Shown here: piece by piece, positions 49,322 through 58,247 of the stretch
How positions within the stretch are numbered: the stretch's first letter is position 1
How the letters are laid out: each line of letters begins with the position of its first letter
Assembly: GCF_003217515.1 (NCBI RefSeq)
Contig: NZ_QJSX01000005.1
Span: 124,001-188,000, forward strand
Source: Deinococcus yavapaiensis KR-236
Lineage (GTDB): Bacteria > Deinococcota > Deinococci > Deinococcales > Deinococcaceae
DNA: 64,000 nt
Reading direction: 5' to 3'
Notes under the pieces: generated by a model
Databases searched by the model: none
Seen by the model: only the letters and a program-made list of their open reading frames with translations
Told to the model about the DNA's origin: nothing
Position numbers and translations under genes: made by a program

Positions 49322-50242
49322 TCACGCCGTCGTCGGCGTCTGCATCCTCGAGACCCCGAGGGTCACGACTTCGGCGCCCCCCTTCGCTTGAGCTTCACCG
49401 AGAGGCCAGTGCTGGTAGTTGAGGGTCGTGCCGTCGGCGCGCACGCGGCGCAGTCGGGCAATGTCGAGCGTCACGTACACCCAAGTCGCCACGCCGAGCG
49501 GTCCCTTCGTGACGACGCCGTCGCCTTGCGCGGAAAAACCGTGGTCGATCGGACCGTACGCGCCCGCCGCGCCCGTGTTCACGTCGATCGCCTCGTTCCA
49601 GGGCACGGCGCCCACCAAGGGAGATTGCACGGCGTACATCTGGTTTTCGAGGGCGCGGGCGCGACTGCCGATCTCGACGCGGTGGTAGCCCATGATGGTC
49701 TCGGTGCAACTCGGAACGAGCAAAACTTCCGCGCCACCTTCGGCGAGGGCGCGGGCGAGGTGCGGAAACTCCGAGTCGTAGCAGATGTTGATGCCGACGT
49801 TGCCGAGCGACGTGTGGAAGACCGTGAGGCCTTCACCGGCGGCCACGCCCCACTTCTCGTCCTCGAAGCGTGTCATGACGAGTTTGTCTTGATGATGCAC
49901 CGTTCCCTGCGGGGTCAGGAAGTACGCGCGGTTGACGTACTTCCCGCCGTCCGCGACGGGAAAGCTGCCCGCGACGACGTACACCCCGTGCAGGGCGGCG
50001 AGCGAGCGGTGAAGTTCGACGAAGTCGGGCAGGAAGGCTTGCAGGGCGGGCAGTTGCAATTTCACGTCCGCTTGGATGTGCGGCGCGAGGAGGCTGGCGA
50101 GTTCCAGCGAGGCGTACTCGGGAAACACGAGCACTTGCGCTCCGTTCGAGGCGGCTTCCTGAATCCAGCTCGTGATCTTGCTGACGTACGCGTCCCAGCT
50201 CGGCTGCGCTTCGACGTGGTACTGGGCGATGGCGATGTTCAT
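49322..50242 (-). CDS. Nitrilase-superfamily carbon-nitrogen hydrolase
   Basis: 306-aa amidase or nitrilase. The Glu-Lys-Cys catalytic triad is visible: Glu 42 in FPEYAS, Lys 120 in HHQDKLVM and Cys 154 in NICYDSEFP. The ATG at 50242 overlaps the stop of the GNAT gene by four bases and has AAGGAGC upstream, so the pair is co-translated. In many bacteria a nitrilase is encoded with, or fused to, a GNAT domain. The substrate is not evident. Confidence 0.9.
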   Translation of the reverse strand: MNIAIAQYHVEAQPSWDAYVSKITSWIQEAASNGAQVLVFPEYASLELASLLAPHIQADVKLQLPALQAFLPDFVELHRSLAALHGVYVVAGSFPVADGGKYVNRAYFLTPQGTVHHQDKLVMTRFEDEKWGVAAGEGLTVFHTSLGNVGINICYDSEFPHLARALAEGGAEVLLVPSCTETIMGYHRVEIGSRARALENQMYAVQSPLVGAVPWNEAIDVNTGAAGAYGPIDHGFSAQGDGVVTKGPLGVATWVYVTLDIARLRRVRADGTTLNYQHWPLGEAQAKGGAEVVTLGVSRMQTPTTA

Positions 50243-50829
50243 GCGAGCTCCTTGAGCCAAAAGGTCATGAGTTTGGCGGTTTCGTGGTCCTCGCCGACGT
50301 CTTGCCACGAAAAGGTCGTCGTGAGGTCCTCGCGCTTCTCGTAGCCGCGCTTGTGCCAAAAAGCGTCGAGCGGTTCGTAGCGCTTGGGGCGCGACGGGTG
50401 GTCGGCGGGACGCTGCACGGCGCAGAACGCGGCGACGCGAAAGCCGAGCTTCTTCGCGTGCGATTCACGCTCTTGAAAAAAGCGCACGCCGAGGCCGCGC
50501 CCTCGATAGGCGTCGAGCAGCACCGACTCCCCGAGGTAGAAGACCGACGCGACGTCGATGCCGGCCGCTTCGAAGGGAGCGCGCACTTGCGGCGTCTCGT
50601 CCACGAGCGGCAGGGCAGTCGTGGCGCCCACGGCCTTGTCGTCGTGCCAAACGAGCACGGCGACCGAGCGCGGCGAGTTCACGTACGTCGCGAGGTAATT
50701 CTCCTCGTACGCCGGATCGCCGTCGTAGAGGTACGGAAAGTCGCGAAAGACGGTGGTGCGTAGCCGCGCCAGTTGCGGCACGACCGCTCGGATGTCCGCG
50801 CCGACGTGCCGCGTGAGCCGAAACGTCAC
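50239..50829 (-). CDS. GNAT-family N-acetyltransferase
   Basis: About 196 aa. FYLGESVLLDAYRGRGLGVRFFQERESHAKKLGF contains the acetyl-CoA pyrophosphate loop of the R/Q-x-x-G-x-G type (YRGRGLG). The start at GTG 50829 forms a GTGA overlap with the NTF2-like gene, as elsewhere in the window; an ATG at 50850 is an alternative that would add seven residues. The gene is the middle of a three-gene operon with the nitrilase. Confidence 0.82.
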   Translation of the reverse strand: MTFRLTRHVGADIRAVVPQLARLRTTVFRDFPYLYDGDPAYEENYLATYVNSPRSVAVLVWHDDKAVGATTALPLVDETPQVRAPFEAAGIDVASVFYLGESVLLDAYRGRGLGVRFFQERESHAKKLGFRVAAFCAVQRPADHPSRPKRYEPLDAFWHKRGYEKREDLTTTFSWQDVGEDHETAKLMTFWLKELA

Positions 50830-51230
50830 TTCGAGACCTGGCGAATCCATTCTTGAAGGTTGTAGTAGTTCGTGACACGCGCGATTTTGCCGCCGCGTAC
50901 TTCGAAGAACGCACCTCCGGGCAGACGGTACGTTTGGCCGTTCGCCTCGGGCAGGCCCGCGTCCGTTTGCAGGTACGTGCCTTGCACGACGTACTCGGCG
51001 CTCGCCCGCGACCCGTCGGGACTGCTCATGAACGCGAGGTCGGTGATGCGCTCTCGGTACGACGTGTTCATGCGGTCCATGAAGCGCGCGAAGGCTTCGC
51101 GGCCGATCTCACGTTCCCCTTCGTTGACGTCGTGCGCGACATCGTCGGTGAGGAGACTCAGGAACGTCTCGGTGTCCCCGGAGTTGAAGGCCTCGTAGTA
51201 GCGTCGAAGAAGGTCGAGCGTCTCTTGCAT
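50826..51230 (-). CDS. NTF2-like / SnoaL-fold protein
   Basis: 134-aa protein with the cone-shaped NTF2 fold pattern: LLRRYYEAFNSGDTETFLSLLTDDVAHDVNEG at the start and a beta-rich end (AFFEVRGGKIARVTNYYNLQEWI). Members are ketosteroid-isomerase-like enzymes or binding proteins. The ATG follows TACGCT by 7 nt, a leaderless start for the nitrilase operon. Confidence 0.82.
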   Translation of the reverse strand: MQETLDLLRRYYEAFNSGDTETFLSLLTDDVAHDVNEGEREIGREAFARFMDRMNTSYRERITDLAFMSSPDGSRASAEYVVQGTYLQTDAGLPEANGQTYRLPGGAFFEVRGGKIARVTNYYNLQEWIRQVSK

Positions 51231-51371
51231 GACGCACAGCGTAGCGCGAGCAACGCGGAGAATTGAGTTCCGCCTCCCAAGGGTAATGACATGAGAATGC
51301 CCCTAGGAGGACCTTAAGCAAATGACCTTGCGCGAACCTACATCAATGAGCTTACTATGGTCTTACGACAT
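51231..51371. other. Intergenic region with riboswitch promoter
   Basis: No gene is seen. TTGCGC (51328-51333) and TACTAT (51353-51358), or the overlapping TATGGT, form a weak promoter whose start point would fall just before the aptamer at 51372. The divergent NTF2-like operon begins at the other end. Confidence 0.4.
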
Positions 51372-51463
51372 CGCCGGGGAGTAGCCGCCCGCTTCGGGAG
51401 TTCGACGCCGTCAGTACGACCGCCAAAGGCGGTCCGGCGCGAGCACAAAAGGCCAGACCTGCG
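51372..51463 (+). ncRNA. yybP-ykoY-type manganese riboswitch (probable)
   Basis: The conserved blocks occur in order: GGGGAGTAGC (51376-51385), CCGTCAGTAC (51408-51417), a 7-bp hairpin GACCGCC-AAA-GGCGGTC (51418-51434) and GGCCAGACC (51451-51459). CGCCGG and CCTGCG at the ends can form P1 with one mismatch, and CGCCG pairs with CGGCG around the hairpin. In the family the AGUAGC and GuCA.AC loops dock to hold Mn2+. GGAGG and a GTG follow immediately, so control is probably translational. Covariance scoring was not possible here. Confidence 0.7.
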
Positions 51464-51477
51464 TTCGGAGGTTCATC

Positions 51478-51606
51478 GTGAGGCAAGTGCTTCACGGCAG
51501 CGATGACGTCCCCTTGCAGCGACACGTTCGACAACGTTCACATTCCAGCGTAGACGCATTTCGCCTCGTTCGTTTGGGAGGAGTACCTTGCTTACGTGTA
51601 GTCTGA
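51478..51606 (+). CDS. 42-aa ORF directly behind the riboswitch
   Basis: GTG 51478 is preceded by GGAGGT at ideal spacing, and the frame runs to TGA 51604-51606. The peptide starts MRQVLHGSDDVPLQ and is basic, with one Cys and no membrane segment. It overlaps the next ORF by 19 bp and contains that gene's ribosome binding site, so it may be a coupling leader peptide. The family is unknown. Confidence 0.45.
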   Translation: MRQVLHGSDDVPLQRHVRQRSHSSVDAFRLVRLGGVPCLRVV

Positions 51607-51917
51607 CTTGCCGTTTCGTCCCCGGCACCATGGATCGCGTATTCGTCGTGAGCCGACTCGGTCGCGGCACCGTGTCGCTCGCGACCGTGGAAAACGTGCT
51701 GGGACGCCCCGCGCTCGAAAGCTTGTATTTGCGCGGGCGGTACGCGCTCGTGAACGACGAGGACAGCATCTGGTACACCCTGGTGTGTCTCGGCGTGAAC
51801 CTCACGCCCGACGAAAGCACGCCCGTCGTGGCCGAACGCACGCCCCTCGTCCCGGACTTGAGGCACCACGCCCAACTGCCCGCGGACCTGGACGCCCGAA
51901 CGCCGACGACCGTCTGA
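51588..51917 (+). CDS. Small hypothetical protein in riboswitch operon
   Basis: 109 aa from TTG 51588, with GGGAGGAG upstream; ATG 51630 is an alternative. The body (DRVFVVSRLGRGTVSLATVENVLGRPALESLYLRG then ALVNDEDSIWYTLVCLG) looks like a folded soluble domain and the tail is Pro-rich. I do not recognise it. Its place makes it the first sizeable gene under the manganese riboswitch. Confidence 0.55.
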   Translation: MLTCSLTCRFVPGTMDRVFVVSRLGRGTVSLATVENVLGRPALESLYLRGRYALVNDEDSIWYTLVCLGVNLTPDESTPVVAERTPLVPDLRHHAQLPADLDARTPTTV

Positions 51918-51985
51918 ACGCCAAGAGCCGGGTGAGTTCCCGGCTCGCTTTCACGTGCCACCTCTTCGATCCACGGAGGTTCCGG

Positions 51986-52297
51986 ATGCGCGGCCTTCCG
52001 ACCGCAAAGCCCTTTGGAATACTGCTCGAACATCACCCGCAGAGTGCGGACGTCGTGCGGCCGTCTTGGTCGCTCGCCGAACCGAATCGCGTCGTTTCTT
52101 GCTTCTTCGGCTTCGCGCCGAGCGCCTCCTCGTTCTCGAAGTTGAATCGCACGCATGCGGCGCAGGAAGACGAGTTGCTTGCCGTGGAGCGCGAACGGTA
52201 TCTTGGCAAGGTGAGCCGCGAGCAGATCTTCGCCTTGATGCACCTGCGCGCCTCGAGCTTCTCGAGGTTCCGCCCGCTCGAAGGAGGAAGTGCGTGA
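51986..52297 (+). CDS. Small hypothetical protein upstream of UspA
   Basis: 103 aa from ATG 51986, with GGAGGT 5 nt upstream. The sequence (MRGLPTAKPFGILLEHHP, then DELLAVERERYLGKVSREQIFALMHLRASSF) has an amphipathic C-terminal helix and no signal peptide. It overlaps the UspA gene as GTGA, so it is translationally coupled to it. The family is unknown. Confidence 0.6.
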   Translation: MRGLPTAKPFGILLEHHPQSADVVRPSWSLAEPNRVVSCFFGFAPSASSFSKLNRTHAAQEDELLAVERERYLGKVSREQIFALMHLRASSFSRFRPLEGGSA

Positions 52298-52824
52298 CCC
52301 CGGCATTGTCGACATTCCTTGAAGAAACGCCCCTCTCCCCCGCCCTGCCGGGACGACCCGTCGTGCTGATCGCGACGGACGGCAGTCCCACGGGCACCCT
52401 CGCGCTCGACCGCGCCCTCGACGCCGCGCGCGTGCTCGGCGCGCGCTTGTGCGTGCTGCACGTTCTGCCCGACCCCCTGCCGAGCGGCCGACCCGAACTG
52501 TACGACGTGCAGCTCACGGTCCTGCGGCGCGGCGGCGAAGCCGTCTTGAATGCCGCCAAGCGTCGCTTGCGCTTCGTGGGCGCGGACTTCGTGTTGCGCG
52601 AATGCCGAGGACAACATGTCGCGAACGTCATCCTCGACGAAGCGAAACGGCTTGGCGCGATCAGCGTCGTCCTCGGGACGCACGGACGTCCCCGACCGTA
52701 CTCGAGAACGCTCGGTAGCGTCGCGCGAGCCGTCCGAGACGGAGCTTGGCTGTCCGTCACCCTCGTCGACAAGACGGGCGACGTGTGGCAGGACAAGGCG
52801 AACAGCGGACGCGCGTTGTCGTAA
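52294..52824 (+). CDS. Universal stress protein UspA family
   Basis: 176-aa protein. VVLIATDGSPTGTLALDRALDAA is the N-terminal UspA strand-helix with the ATP-contacting Asp. GTHGRPRPYSRTLGS fits the ATP-binding pattern G-2x-G-9x-G-S, so it is an ATP-binding type. GTG 52294 has AAGGAGG upstream. It is the last gene before an intrinsic terminator and the end of the putative riboswitch operon. Confidence 0.88.
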   Translation: MTPALSTFLEETPLSPALPGRPVVLIATDGSPTGTLALDRALDAARVLGARLCVLHVLPDPLPSGRPELYDVQLTVLRRGGEAVLNAAKRRLRFVGADFVLRECRGQHVANVILDEAKRLGAISVVLGTHGRPRPYSRTLGSVARAVRDGAWLSVTLVDKTGDVWQDKANSGRALS

Positions 52825-52842
52825 AAGCTCGCCCTTCCGGCT

Positions 52843-52869
52843 CCTCTCCTATCAAGGAGAGGCGTTTTT
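52843..52869 (+). terminator. Intrinsic terminator of the UspA operon
   Basis: CCTCTCCT (52843-52850), loop atca, AGGAGAGG (52855-52862), then cgtttttc. Confidence 0.88.
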
Positions 52870-52998
52870 CGTGGCTTCTCGGGCACGTGGAGGCTGCGAA
52901 CCCCCACCATTGTCGGCAAGTGTAGCAGAACCTGTCTGCGACGCGAAACGTTGTCGGGAATTGTGACGTCAGGCAGAGTGTGCGTCGGAGGACTAATC

Positions 52999-54483
52999 AT
53001 GACCAGCACCCTTGCTGAGCACACCAATGAACATCCTGTCGCAACGCCCATCACGGTCGCGTACGGAGACGGCATCGGCCCGGAGATCATGGAGGCCACG
53101 CTGCGCATCTTGGAGGCGGGCGGCGCGAAGATCGCGCCCGAAGTGATCGAAGTCGGCGAAAGCGTATACCTCAGCGGTGTCACGAGCGGGATTCCCGACA
53201 GCGCGTGGGACAGCATCGCCCGCACGGGCGTGCTGCTCAAGGCGCCCATCACGACGCCTCAGGGCAGCGGTTACAAGAGCCTCAACGTCACGCTGCGCAA
53301 AAGCCTCGGGTTGTACGCGAACGTACGCCCGACGCGCGCCTACGCGCCCTTCGTGCCCACCTTGCATCCGCAGATCGACGTCATCATCGTGCGCGAAAAC
53401 GAAGAGGACTTGTACGCGGGCATCGAGCACCGTCAGACGGACGAGGTGACGCAGTGCCTCAAGCTCATCACCCGAGACGGCTGCGAGCGCATCGTGCGCT
53501 ACGCTTTCGAGCTCGCGCGGGCACACGGCCGCAAGAAGGTCACGGCGATCAGCAAGGACAACATCATGAAGCTGACCGACGGGCTCTTCCACAAGGTCTT
53601 CGACGAGATCGGCAAGGAATACCCGGACCTGCAGCAAGAGCACATGATCGTCGACATCGCGGCCGCGCGCCTCGCCACGCGGCCCGAACGGTTCGACGTC
53701 ATCGTCACCCTCAACCTCTACGGCGACATCCTGTCGGACATCGCGGCGGACGTCGCGGGCAGCGTGGGACTCGCCGGATCGTCGAACATCGGCGTTTCTG
53801 GCGCGATGTTCGAAGCCATCCACGGCTCGGCGCCCGATATCGCCGGTCAGAACGTCGCCAATCCCGGCGGGCTGCTGCACGCCGCCATCTTGATGCTCGC
53901 GCACATCGGGCAAGGGGAGGCGGCGAGGCAAATCCACAACGCTTGGCTGCGCACCATCGAGGACGGCGTTCACACGAAGGACATCGCCGGAGAGCGGACC
54001 GTGCGTGAAGTCGGCACGAACGAGTTCGCCGACGCCGTCATCGAACGTCTCGGGCAGGAGCCCCGGGAACTCGGCGCGATCAAAACGGTGCCCGCGCCTC
54101 TCAAGCTCTCCATCGACGCCGCGCCGCGTCAGCGCGCGAAAAAGGAGCTCGTGGGCGTCGACGTCTTCCTCGATTGGAGCGAATCGGGCCGCGACCCCGA
54201 CGTGCTCGCCGAAGTCCTCGTGAAAGCGCAGACGGACGCCCTCAAGCTGGAGATGATCACGAACCGAGGAGTGAAAGTCTGGCCGCAAGGTCACAAGGAG
54301 ACCCTGAAGTCCGACCATTGGCGCTGCCGCTTCTCGCGCCGCGACACGAACCGGTCCGTGTCCCACGAGGACATCCTCAAGGTCCTTTCGAGCGTGCACG
54401 AACTCGGCCTCGATTACGTCAAGACCGAGCACTTGTGCTTGTTCGACGGCGTTCCCGGCTACGCGCTGGGGCAAGGACAGTAA
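52999..54483 (+). CDS. icd: Isocitrate dehydrogenase, Thermus type
   Basis: 494-aa beta-decarboxylating dehydrogenase. VAYGDGIGPEIMEATLRIL, LYANVRPTRAYAPF, IIVRENEEDLYAGIEHRQTD, NLYGDILSDIAADVAGSVGLAGSSNIG and MFEAIHGSAPDIAGQNVANPGG cover substrate and cofactor sites. A C-terminal extension of about 140 residues, as in Thermus isocitrate dehydrogenase, separates it from LeuB. ATG 52999 with GGAGG upstream is preferred to the longer frame at 52951. It carries out the oxidative step of the TCA cycle. Confidence 0.93.
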   Translation: MTSTLAEHTNEHPVATPITVAYGDGIGPEIMEATLRILEAGGAKIAPEVIEVGESVYLSGVTSGIPDSAWDSIARTGVLLKAPITTPQGSGYKSLNVTLRKSLGLYANVRPTRAYAPFVPTLHPQIDVIIVRENEEDLYAGIEHRQTDEVTQCLKLITRDGCERIVRYAFELARAHGRKKVTAISKDNIMKLTDGLFHKVFDEIGKEYPDLQQEHMIVDIAAARLATRPERFDVIVTLNLYGDILSDIAADVAGSVGLAGSSNIGVSGAMFEAIHGSAPDIAGQNVANPGGLLHAAILMLAHIGQGEAARQIHNAWLRTIEDGVHTKDIAGERTVREVGTNEFADAVIERLGQEPRELGAIKTVPAPLKLSIDAAPRQRAKKELVGVDVFLDWSESGRDPDVLAEVLVKAQTDALKLEMITNRGVKVWPQGHKETLKSDHWRCRFSRRDTNRSVSHEDILKVLSSVHELGLDYVKTEHLCLFDGVPGYALGQGQ

Positions 54484-54495
54484 ATTCACGTGCCC

Positions 54496-54530
54496 GCTGC
54501 CTCTTCGTTTACCGAAGAGGCAGCGCTTTT
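54496..54530. terminator. Terminator between icd and GGDEF-EAL gene
   Basis: GCTGCCTCTTCG (54496-54507), loop tttac, CGAAGAGGCAGC (54513-54524), then gcttttcg on the plus strand. Confidence 0.85.
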
Positions 54531-54564
54531 CGTTCGTTCGCCGCGTTCGGAACAGCGGCGCTTC

Positions 54565-56895
54565 TCAAGTCGCGGATCTGTTCGGGGAGACGCCGCCCGG
54601 ATCTTCCTCGGAGGTTCGAGCGACGAGCGCGCGAACCTCGTCGGGTGCCATGGGCTTCGCGAACCAGTACCCTTGCGCCCAATCGCACCGCAATGCTCGC
54701 ACACGCTCTACCTGCCACGCGTCCTCCACGCCTTCGGCCACGACGAGCGCGCCTTGGTGATGTGCCAAGGAGACGATGGCCTGCACGAACACCTCACTGC
54801 CGTCGTTCAACGTGCGCACGAAGGAGCGGTCCAACTTGAGGATGTCGACAGGCAACTGCCGTAAGTAACTCAAGCTGGAGTACCCCGTGCCGAAGTCGTC
54901 CAAAGCCACGCGCACCCCGAGTTGCCGCAACACCGTCATCTTCTCCGCCGAATCCTGCAAGTCGACGATCAGCGTGCTCTCCGTGACTTCCAGCACCAAG
55001 GCGCTGGCGGGCACGTCATGCTCGGCGAGAAGCGCGACGACGTCACGCGCGAAGTCCGCGTGCGCGAACTGCGACGCCGTGACGTTGACGGACACGCTCG
55101 CATCCTTCAGCCCGTCGCGCCTCCACTCTCCCACCTGCCGCACCGCGCGCCGCAAGACCCACGCGCCGAGTTCGTGCATCATGCCGTGCTGCTCGGCCAC
55201 CTTGATAATCGTGTGGGGCGGCACGCTGTCGAGAAGCGCCGAGTTCCAGCGAAGCAACGCCTCGAAGCCCGCGTGCCCGTCGTCGGAGAGCCGCACGAGC
55301 GGTTGGTAATGCAGTTCCAAGGCGTCGTGCCGCAGCGCCCGCCGCAAGTGCTCTTCCAACTGCAGCAACTGCACGTGCGTTTCGTGCGTTTGCGCGTCCA
55401 CGAAGCGAAAGGTGTTCTTTCCGTACCCCTTGGCTTGGTACATCGCGACGTCCGCGCGTTGCAGCGCCGCGTCCACGTCGCGAGCGTCGTCGGGGCACAT
55501 CGCCACGCCAACGCTCGCCGTCACGTGGAGCGCTTTGCCGTGCACCACGATGGGTTGAGCGATCGCGTCGAGCAGGCGCCGCGCGAATACCGTTGCGGCC
55601 GCCTCGTCGCTTCCGGGAAGGACGACGACGAACTCGTCTCCCCCGAAGCGCGCGGCGAAATCCGCGTCTTGCAGCAGGGACGCCAAGCGAGCGCCGATCG
55701 TGCGGAGCACGTGATCCCCGGCGGTATGCCCGAGGTTGTCATTGACGTGCTTCATGCGGTCGAGGTCGATGAACAAGACGGCGACACGCTCGTCAAGCGC
55801 GGCCCCGTCGTCGATGGCTTCCTGCAAGCGTTCCTGCAAGGCGCTTCGGTTGAGCAGACCCGTCAGCGGATCGTGCGCCGCTTGATGCGCGAGGTTCACG
55901 GCGAGGTGGTGGTTGTCGAGCAACGCGACGAGTTGCCGCGTGAACACCACGAGGGACACGACAGCCACGCCTCCGTCGAACGTGACGGCCTTACGCCCGA
56001 CTTGCGTCACGAAGTACAGGGCGTACGACACGAGGATCGCGGCGGACGGAAGCACGACGCCGTACGGCCGGGTCGGAATGCGGGCAACGCGGCGCGGCGT
56101 CGCGATCCTCGGACCGGCGTACGCGGCGCTCGCGACCGCCACGATGCCCCACGTCCAAAAGGTGTCCAAAGGACGCCCGAGTTGGTACGTGCCTTGCGCG
56201 CTTTGAAAGGCGTAGAGGATGTCTGCGGTCAAAAACAACGCGAATCCCCCGACGAGCGCGGCGATTTGCAAGCTTCGCAGGCCTTGCGGGCGCCACATCA
56301 GCATGGCGAGCGTCAACGCCAGCAGCAGCAAGTCCAGCAGCGGATACGTCAAGGCGATGACCAGCGGCACGGGCTGGCCGACGTACCCTTCGATGGCCTG
56401 CTGCACGTACGTGTGCCACACCACGTCTCCCGCGGCGCTGAGCACGATGGCCACGTCGAGAACGTACGTGAGCGTTCGAAGGAACGTTCCGGTGGACCGC
56501 AACAAGTGCACGACGCCCGCCAGAAAGCAGGGAATCAGCGCCAAGTACCCGACGTCCGCCAAGGAAGGGAAGGTCGGTTCGCTGTTCAAGTCCAAGTACG
56601 TGTACACGGCCTGCCCGGCGCCCCACGACAGGATTCCGTAGGTGAACCAGCGCCAGGCACGCCGCTCCCGCTCCGCGAGGATGCGGCTGTGGACGAACGT
56701 CACGAAGCCCGCCAGCAGGCACAACGGAAAGTAGATCAAGTTGCCGAGGTACGGGCGCCACTCCAGCGGAAATGCGCCCGTCAGCGTCCACAGCGTGTGC
56801 GCGACCGCCAAGCACAACAAGGCGGACATCGACGCTTGGTTGAGCCGTGACAAGTGCTGAGTCAAGAAGTCTCCGGGCGGGAAGGTCACCGTCAC
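54565..56895 (-). CDS. Membrane GGDEF-EAL cyclic-di-GMP enzyme
   Basis: 776 aa. The N-terminal third has about nine transmembrane helices and forms a sensor of unknown ligand. A GGDEF domain follows (DPLTGLLNRSALQ, ARFGGDEFVVVLPG; intact, without an RxxD inhibitory site), then an EAL domain (GFEALLRW, EVTESTLI, LDDFGTGYSSLSYLRQLPVD, LKLDRSFV, VAEGVE) with the metal residues kept. Both synthesis and breakdown of c-di-GMP are possible. The GTG at 56895 has no clear ribosome binding site. Confidence 0.9.
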   Translation of the reverse strand: MTVTFPPGDFLTQHLSRLNQASMSALLCLAVAHTLWTLTGAFPLEWRPYLGNLIYFPLCLLAGFVTFVHSRILAERERRAWRWFTYGILSWGAGQAVYTYLDLNSEPTFPSLADVGYLALIPCFLAGVVHLLRSTGTFLRTLTYVLDVAIVLSAAGDVVWHTYVQQAIEGYVGQPVPLVIALTYPLLDLLLLALTLAMLMWRPQGLRSLQIAALVGGFALFLTADILYAFQSAQGTYQLGRPLDTFWTWGIVAVASAAYAGPRIATPRRVARIPTRPYGVVLPSAAILVSYALYFVTQVGRKAVTFDGGVAVVSLVVFTRQLVALLDNHHLAVNLAHQAAHDPLTGLLNRSALQERLQEAIDDGAALDERVAVLFIDLDRMKHVNDNLGHTAGDHVLRTIGARLASLLQDADFAARFGGDEFVVVLPGSDEAAATVFARRLLDAIAQPIVVHGKALHVTASVGVAMCPDDARDVDAALQRADVAMYQAKGYGKNTFRFVDAQTHETHVQLLQLEEHLRRALRHDALELHYQPLVRLSDDGHAGFEALLRWNSALLDSVPPHTIIKVAEQHGMMHELGAWVLRRAVRQVGEWRRDGLKDASVSVNVTASQFAHADFARDVVALLAEHDVPASALVLEVTESTLIVDLQDSAEKMTVLRQLGVRVALDDFGTGYSSLSYLRQLPVDILKLDRSFVRTLNDGSEVFVQAIVSLAHHQGALVVAEGVEDAWQVERVRALRCDWAQGYWFAKPMAPDEVRALVARTSEEDPGGVSPNRSAT

Positions 56896-56966
56896 GATGC
56901 CCCGGGACGTCTTGCAAAACTCTTACGAAAATCGCGGTATTGCCCGCCGCCCGCCGTGCGCGACGC

Positions 56967-58187
56967 TCAGAACGCCCACTCTCCGGCTCGCATGACGGGC
57001 TCCGTGGTGCCGTCCTCGCGAATCCCGTCGACGTTCATGTCGGCCGAACCGATCATCCAGTCGACGTGAATGAGCGAGTCGTTGGCGCCCGACGCCGCCA
57101 TGGCGTCCAAGCCGCCTTCGACGTTGATGGAGTACGCGCGGCCGAGGGCGATGTGAGACGCGGCGTTCTCGTCGAAGAGCGTGTTGTAGAACAGCACGCC
57201 CGTGCGCGCCACGGGCGCGGACGCGGCGACGAGAGCGATTTCGCCGAGGTGACGCGCGCCTTCGTCCGTGTCGAGGAGTTGCACGAAGGTGTCTTGCCCG
57301 CGCGACGCGGTCGCTTCCACGACGCGGCCGTTCTCGAAGCGCACGCGAATGTCCTCCACGAGGGTGCCGCGCACACTCAAGGGCTTCGTGGCGCGCACGT
57401 GGCCGTTCACGCGGTCGCGGTGCGGCGCCGTGAACGCCTCGTCGGTCGGGATGTTCGGCACGGCTTCGATGCCCGTCTGCGCGACTTCCGAACCGCCCGC
57501 CCAGATGTGGTTGTCGGCGAGGCCGACGGTGAGGTCGGTGTCCGTTCCCGTGAAGTGCAAGGCGTCGTAACGGCGTTCGTTGAGGTGATCCACGACGCGC
57601 CTCAACGTGGCGGTATGCTCGCGCCAAGCGGTCACGGGATCGTCGACGTCCGCGCGGGACACGGTGAAGATGGCTTCCCACAACTTCGCAACGGCTTCGT
57701 CCACCTCGAGGTCCGGGAACACTTTGCGGGCCCAGCCGGGCGTCGCGATGCCCGCGACGCTCCAATTCACGGCGGACGCGCTCATGAGGTCCGCCACGCG
57801 CTTCATGCCGAGCCCGTACGCCTTGGACGAACGCGCGATCCGCGTGGGGTCCACGCCTGCCAACACGTCGGGATCGCTGCCCGTCAACGACAGGTAGGCG
57901 TAGCCTTCCTCAATCTTGTGCAGCGACTCCTCGGCGCCCCAAGCGGGGAAGTAATCGAGGGCGGCGTCGGACGCCGCTTCGTACGTGGCGCGCGCCAGCA
58001 GCGGATCGGAGTAGCGCACGTCCACGACAAGCGCGCCCGCCTCGTACGCCTTCTTGGCGATCAGGCGCGCGAGGTCGGCCGCGTCGATCGGGGCGTTGAG
58101 CTGCAGTTTGCCGCCAGGTTGGAGGTTGACGCCGACGCGCACGAGCAAGTCCGCGTACCGTTCGAGGTTCTCTTGAAAGGTGGGCAC
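56967..58187 (-). CDS. M29 aminopeptidase (Thermus AmpT type)
   Basis: 406-aa metallo-aminopeptidase. [22 protein letters not shown] is the typical opening. The metal-binding region is spread over [26 protein letters not shown] (Glu ligand), [38 protein letters not shown] (Glu and His) and [17 protein letters not shown] (Asp), all present. The GTG lies 5 nt after TATCGT on the minus strand. It is divergent from the response regulator. Confidence 0.93.
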   Translation of the reverse strand: MPTFQENLERYADLLVRVGVNLQPGGKLQLNAPIDAADLARLIAKKAYEAGALVVDVRYSDPLLARATYEAASDAALDYFPAWGAEESLHKIEEGYAYLSLTGSDPDVLAGVDPTRIARSSKAYGLGMKRVADLMSASAVNWSVAGIATPGWARKVFPDLEVDEAVAKLWEAIFTVSRADVDDPVTAWREHTATLRRVVDHLNERRYDALHFTGTDTDLTVGLADNHIWAGGSEVAQTGIEAVPNIPTDEAFTAPHRDRVNGHVRATKPLSVRGTLVEDIRVRFENGRVVEATASRGQDTFVQLLDTDEGARHLGEIALVAASAPVARTGVLFYNTLFDENAASHIALGRAYSINVEGGLDAMAASGANDSLIHVDWMIGSADMNVDGIREDGTTEPVMRAGEWAF

Positions 58188-58247
58188 GCGTCACGATACC
58201 GCGCGAACTGGTTTCCGTGCAGTGAGTTCACTGTGTAGCATGATTCC

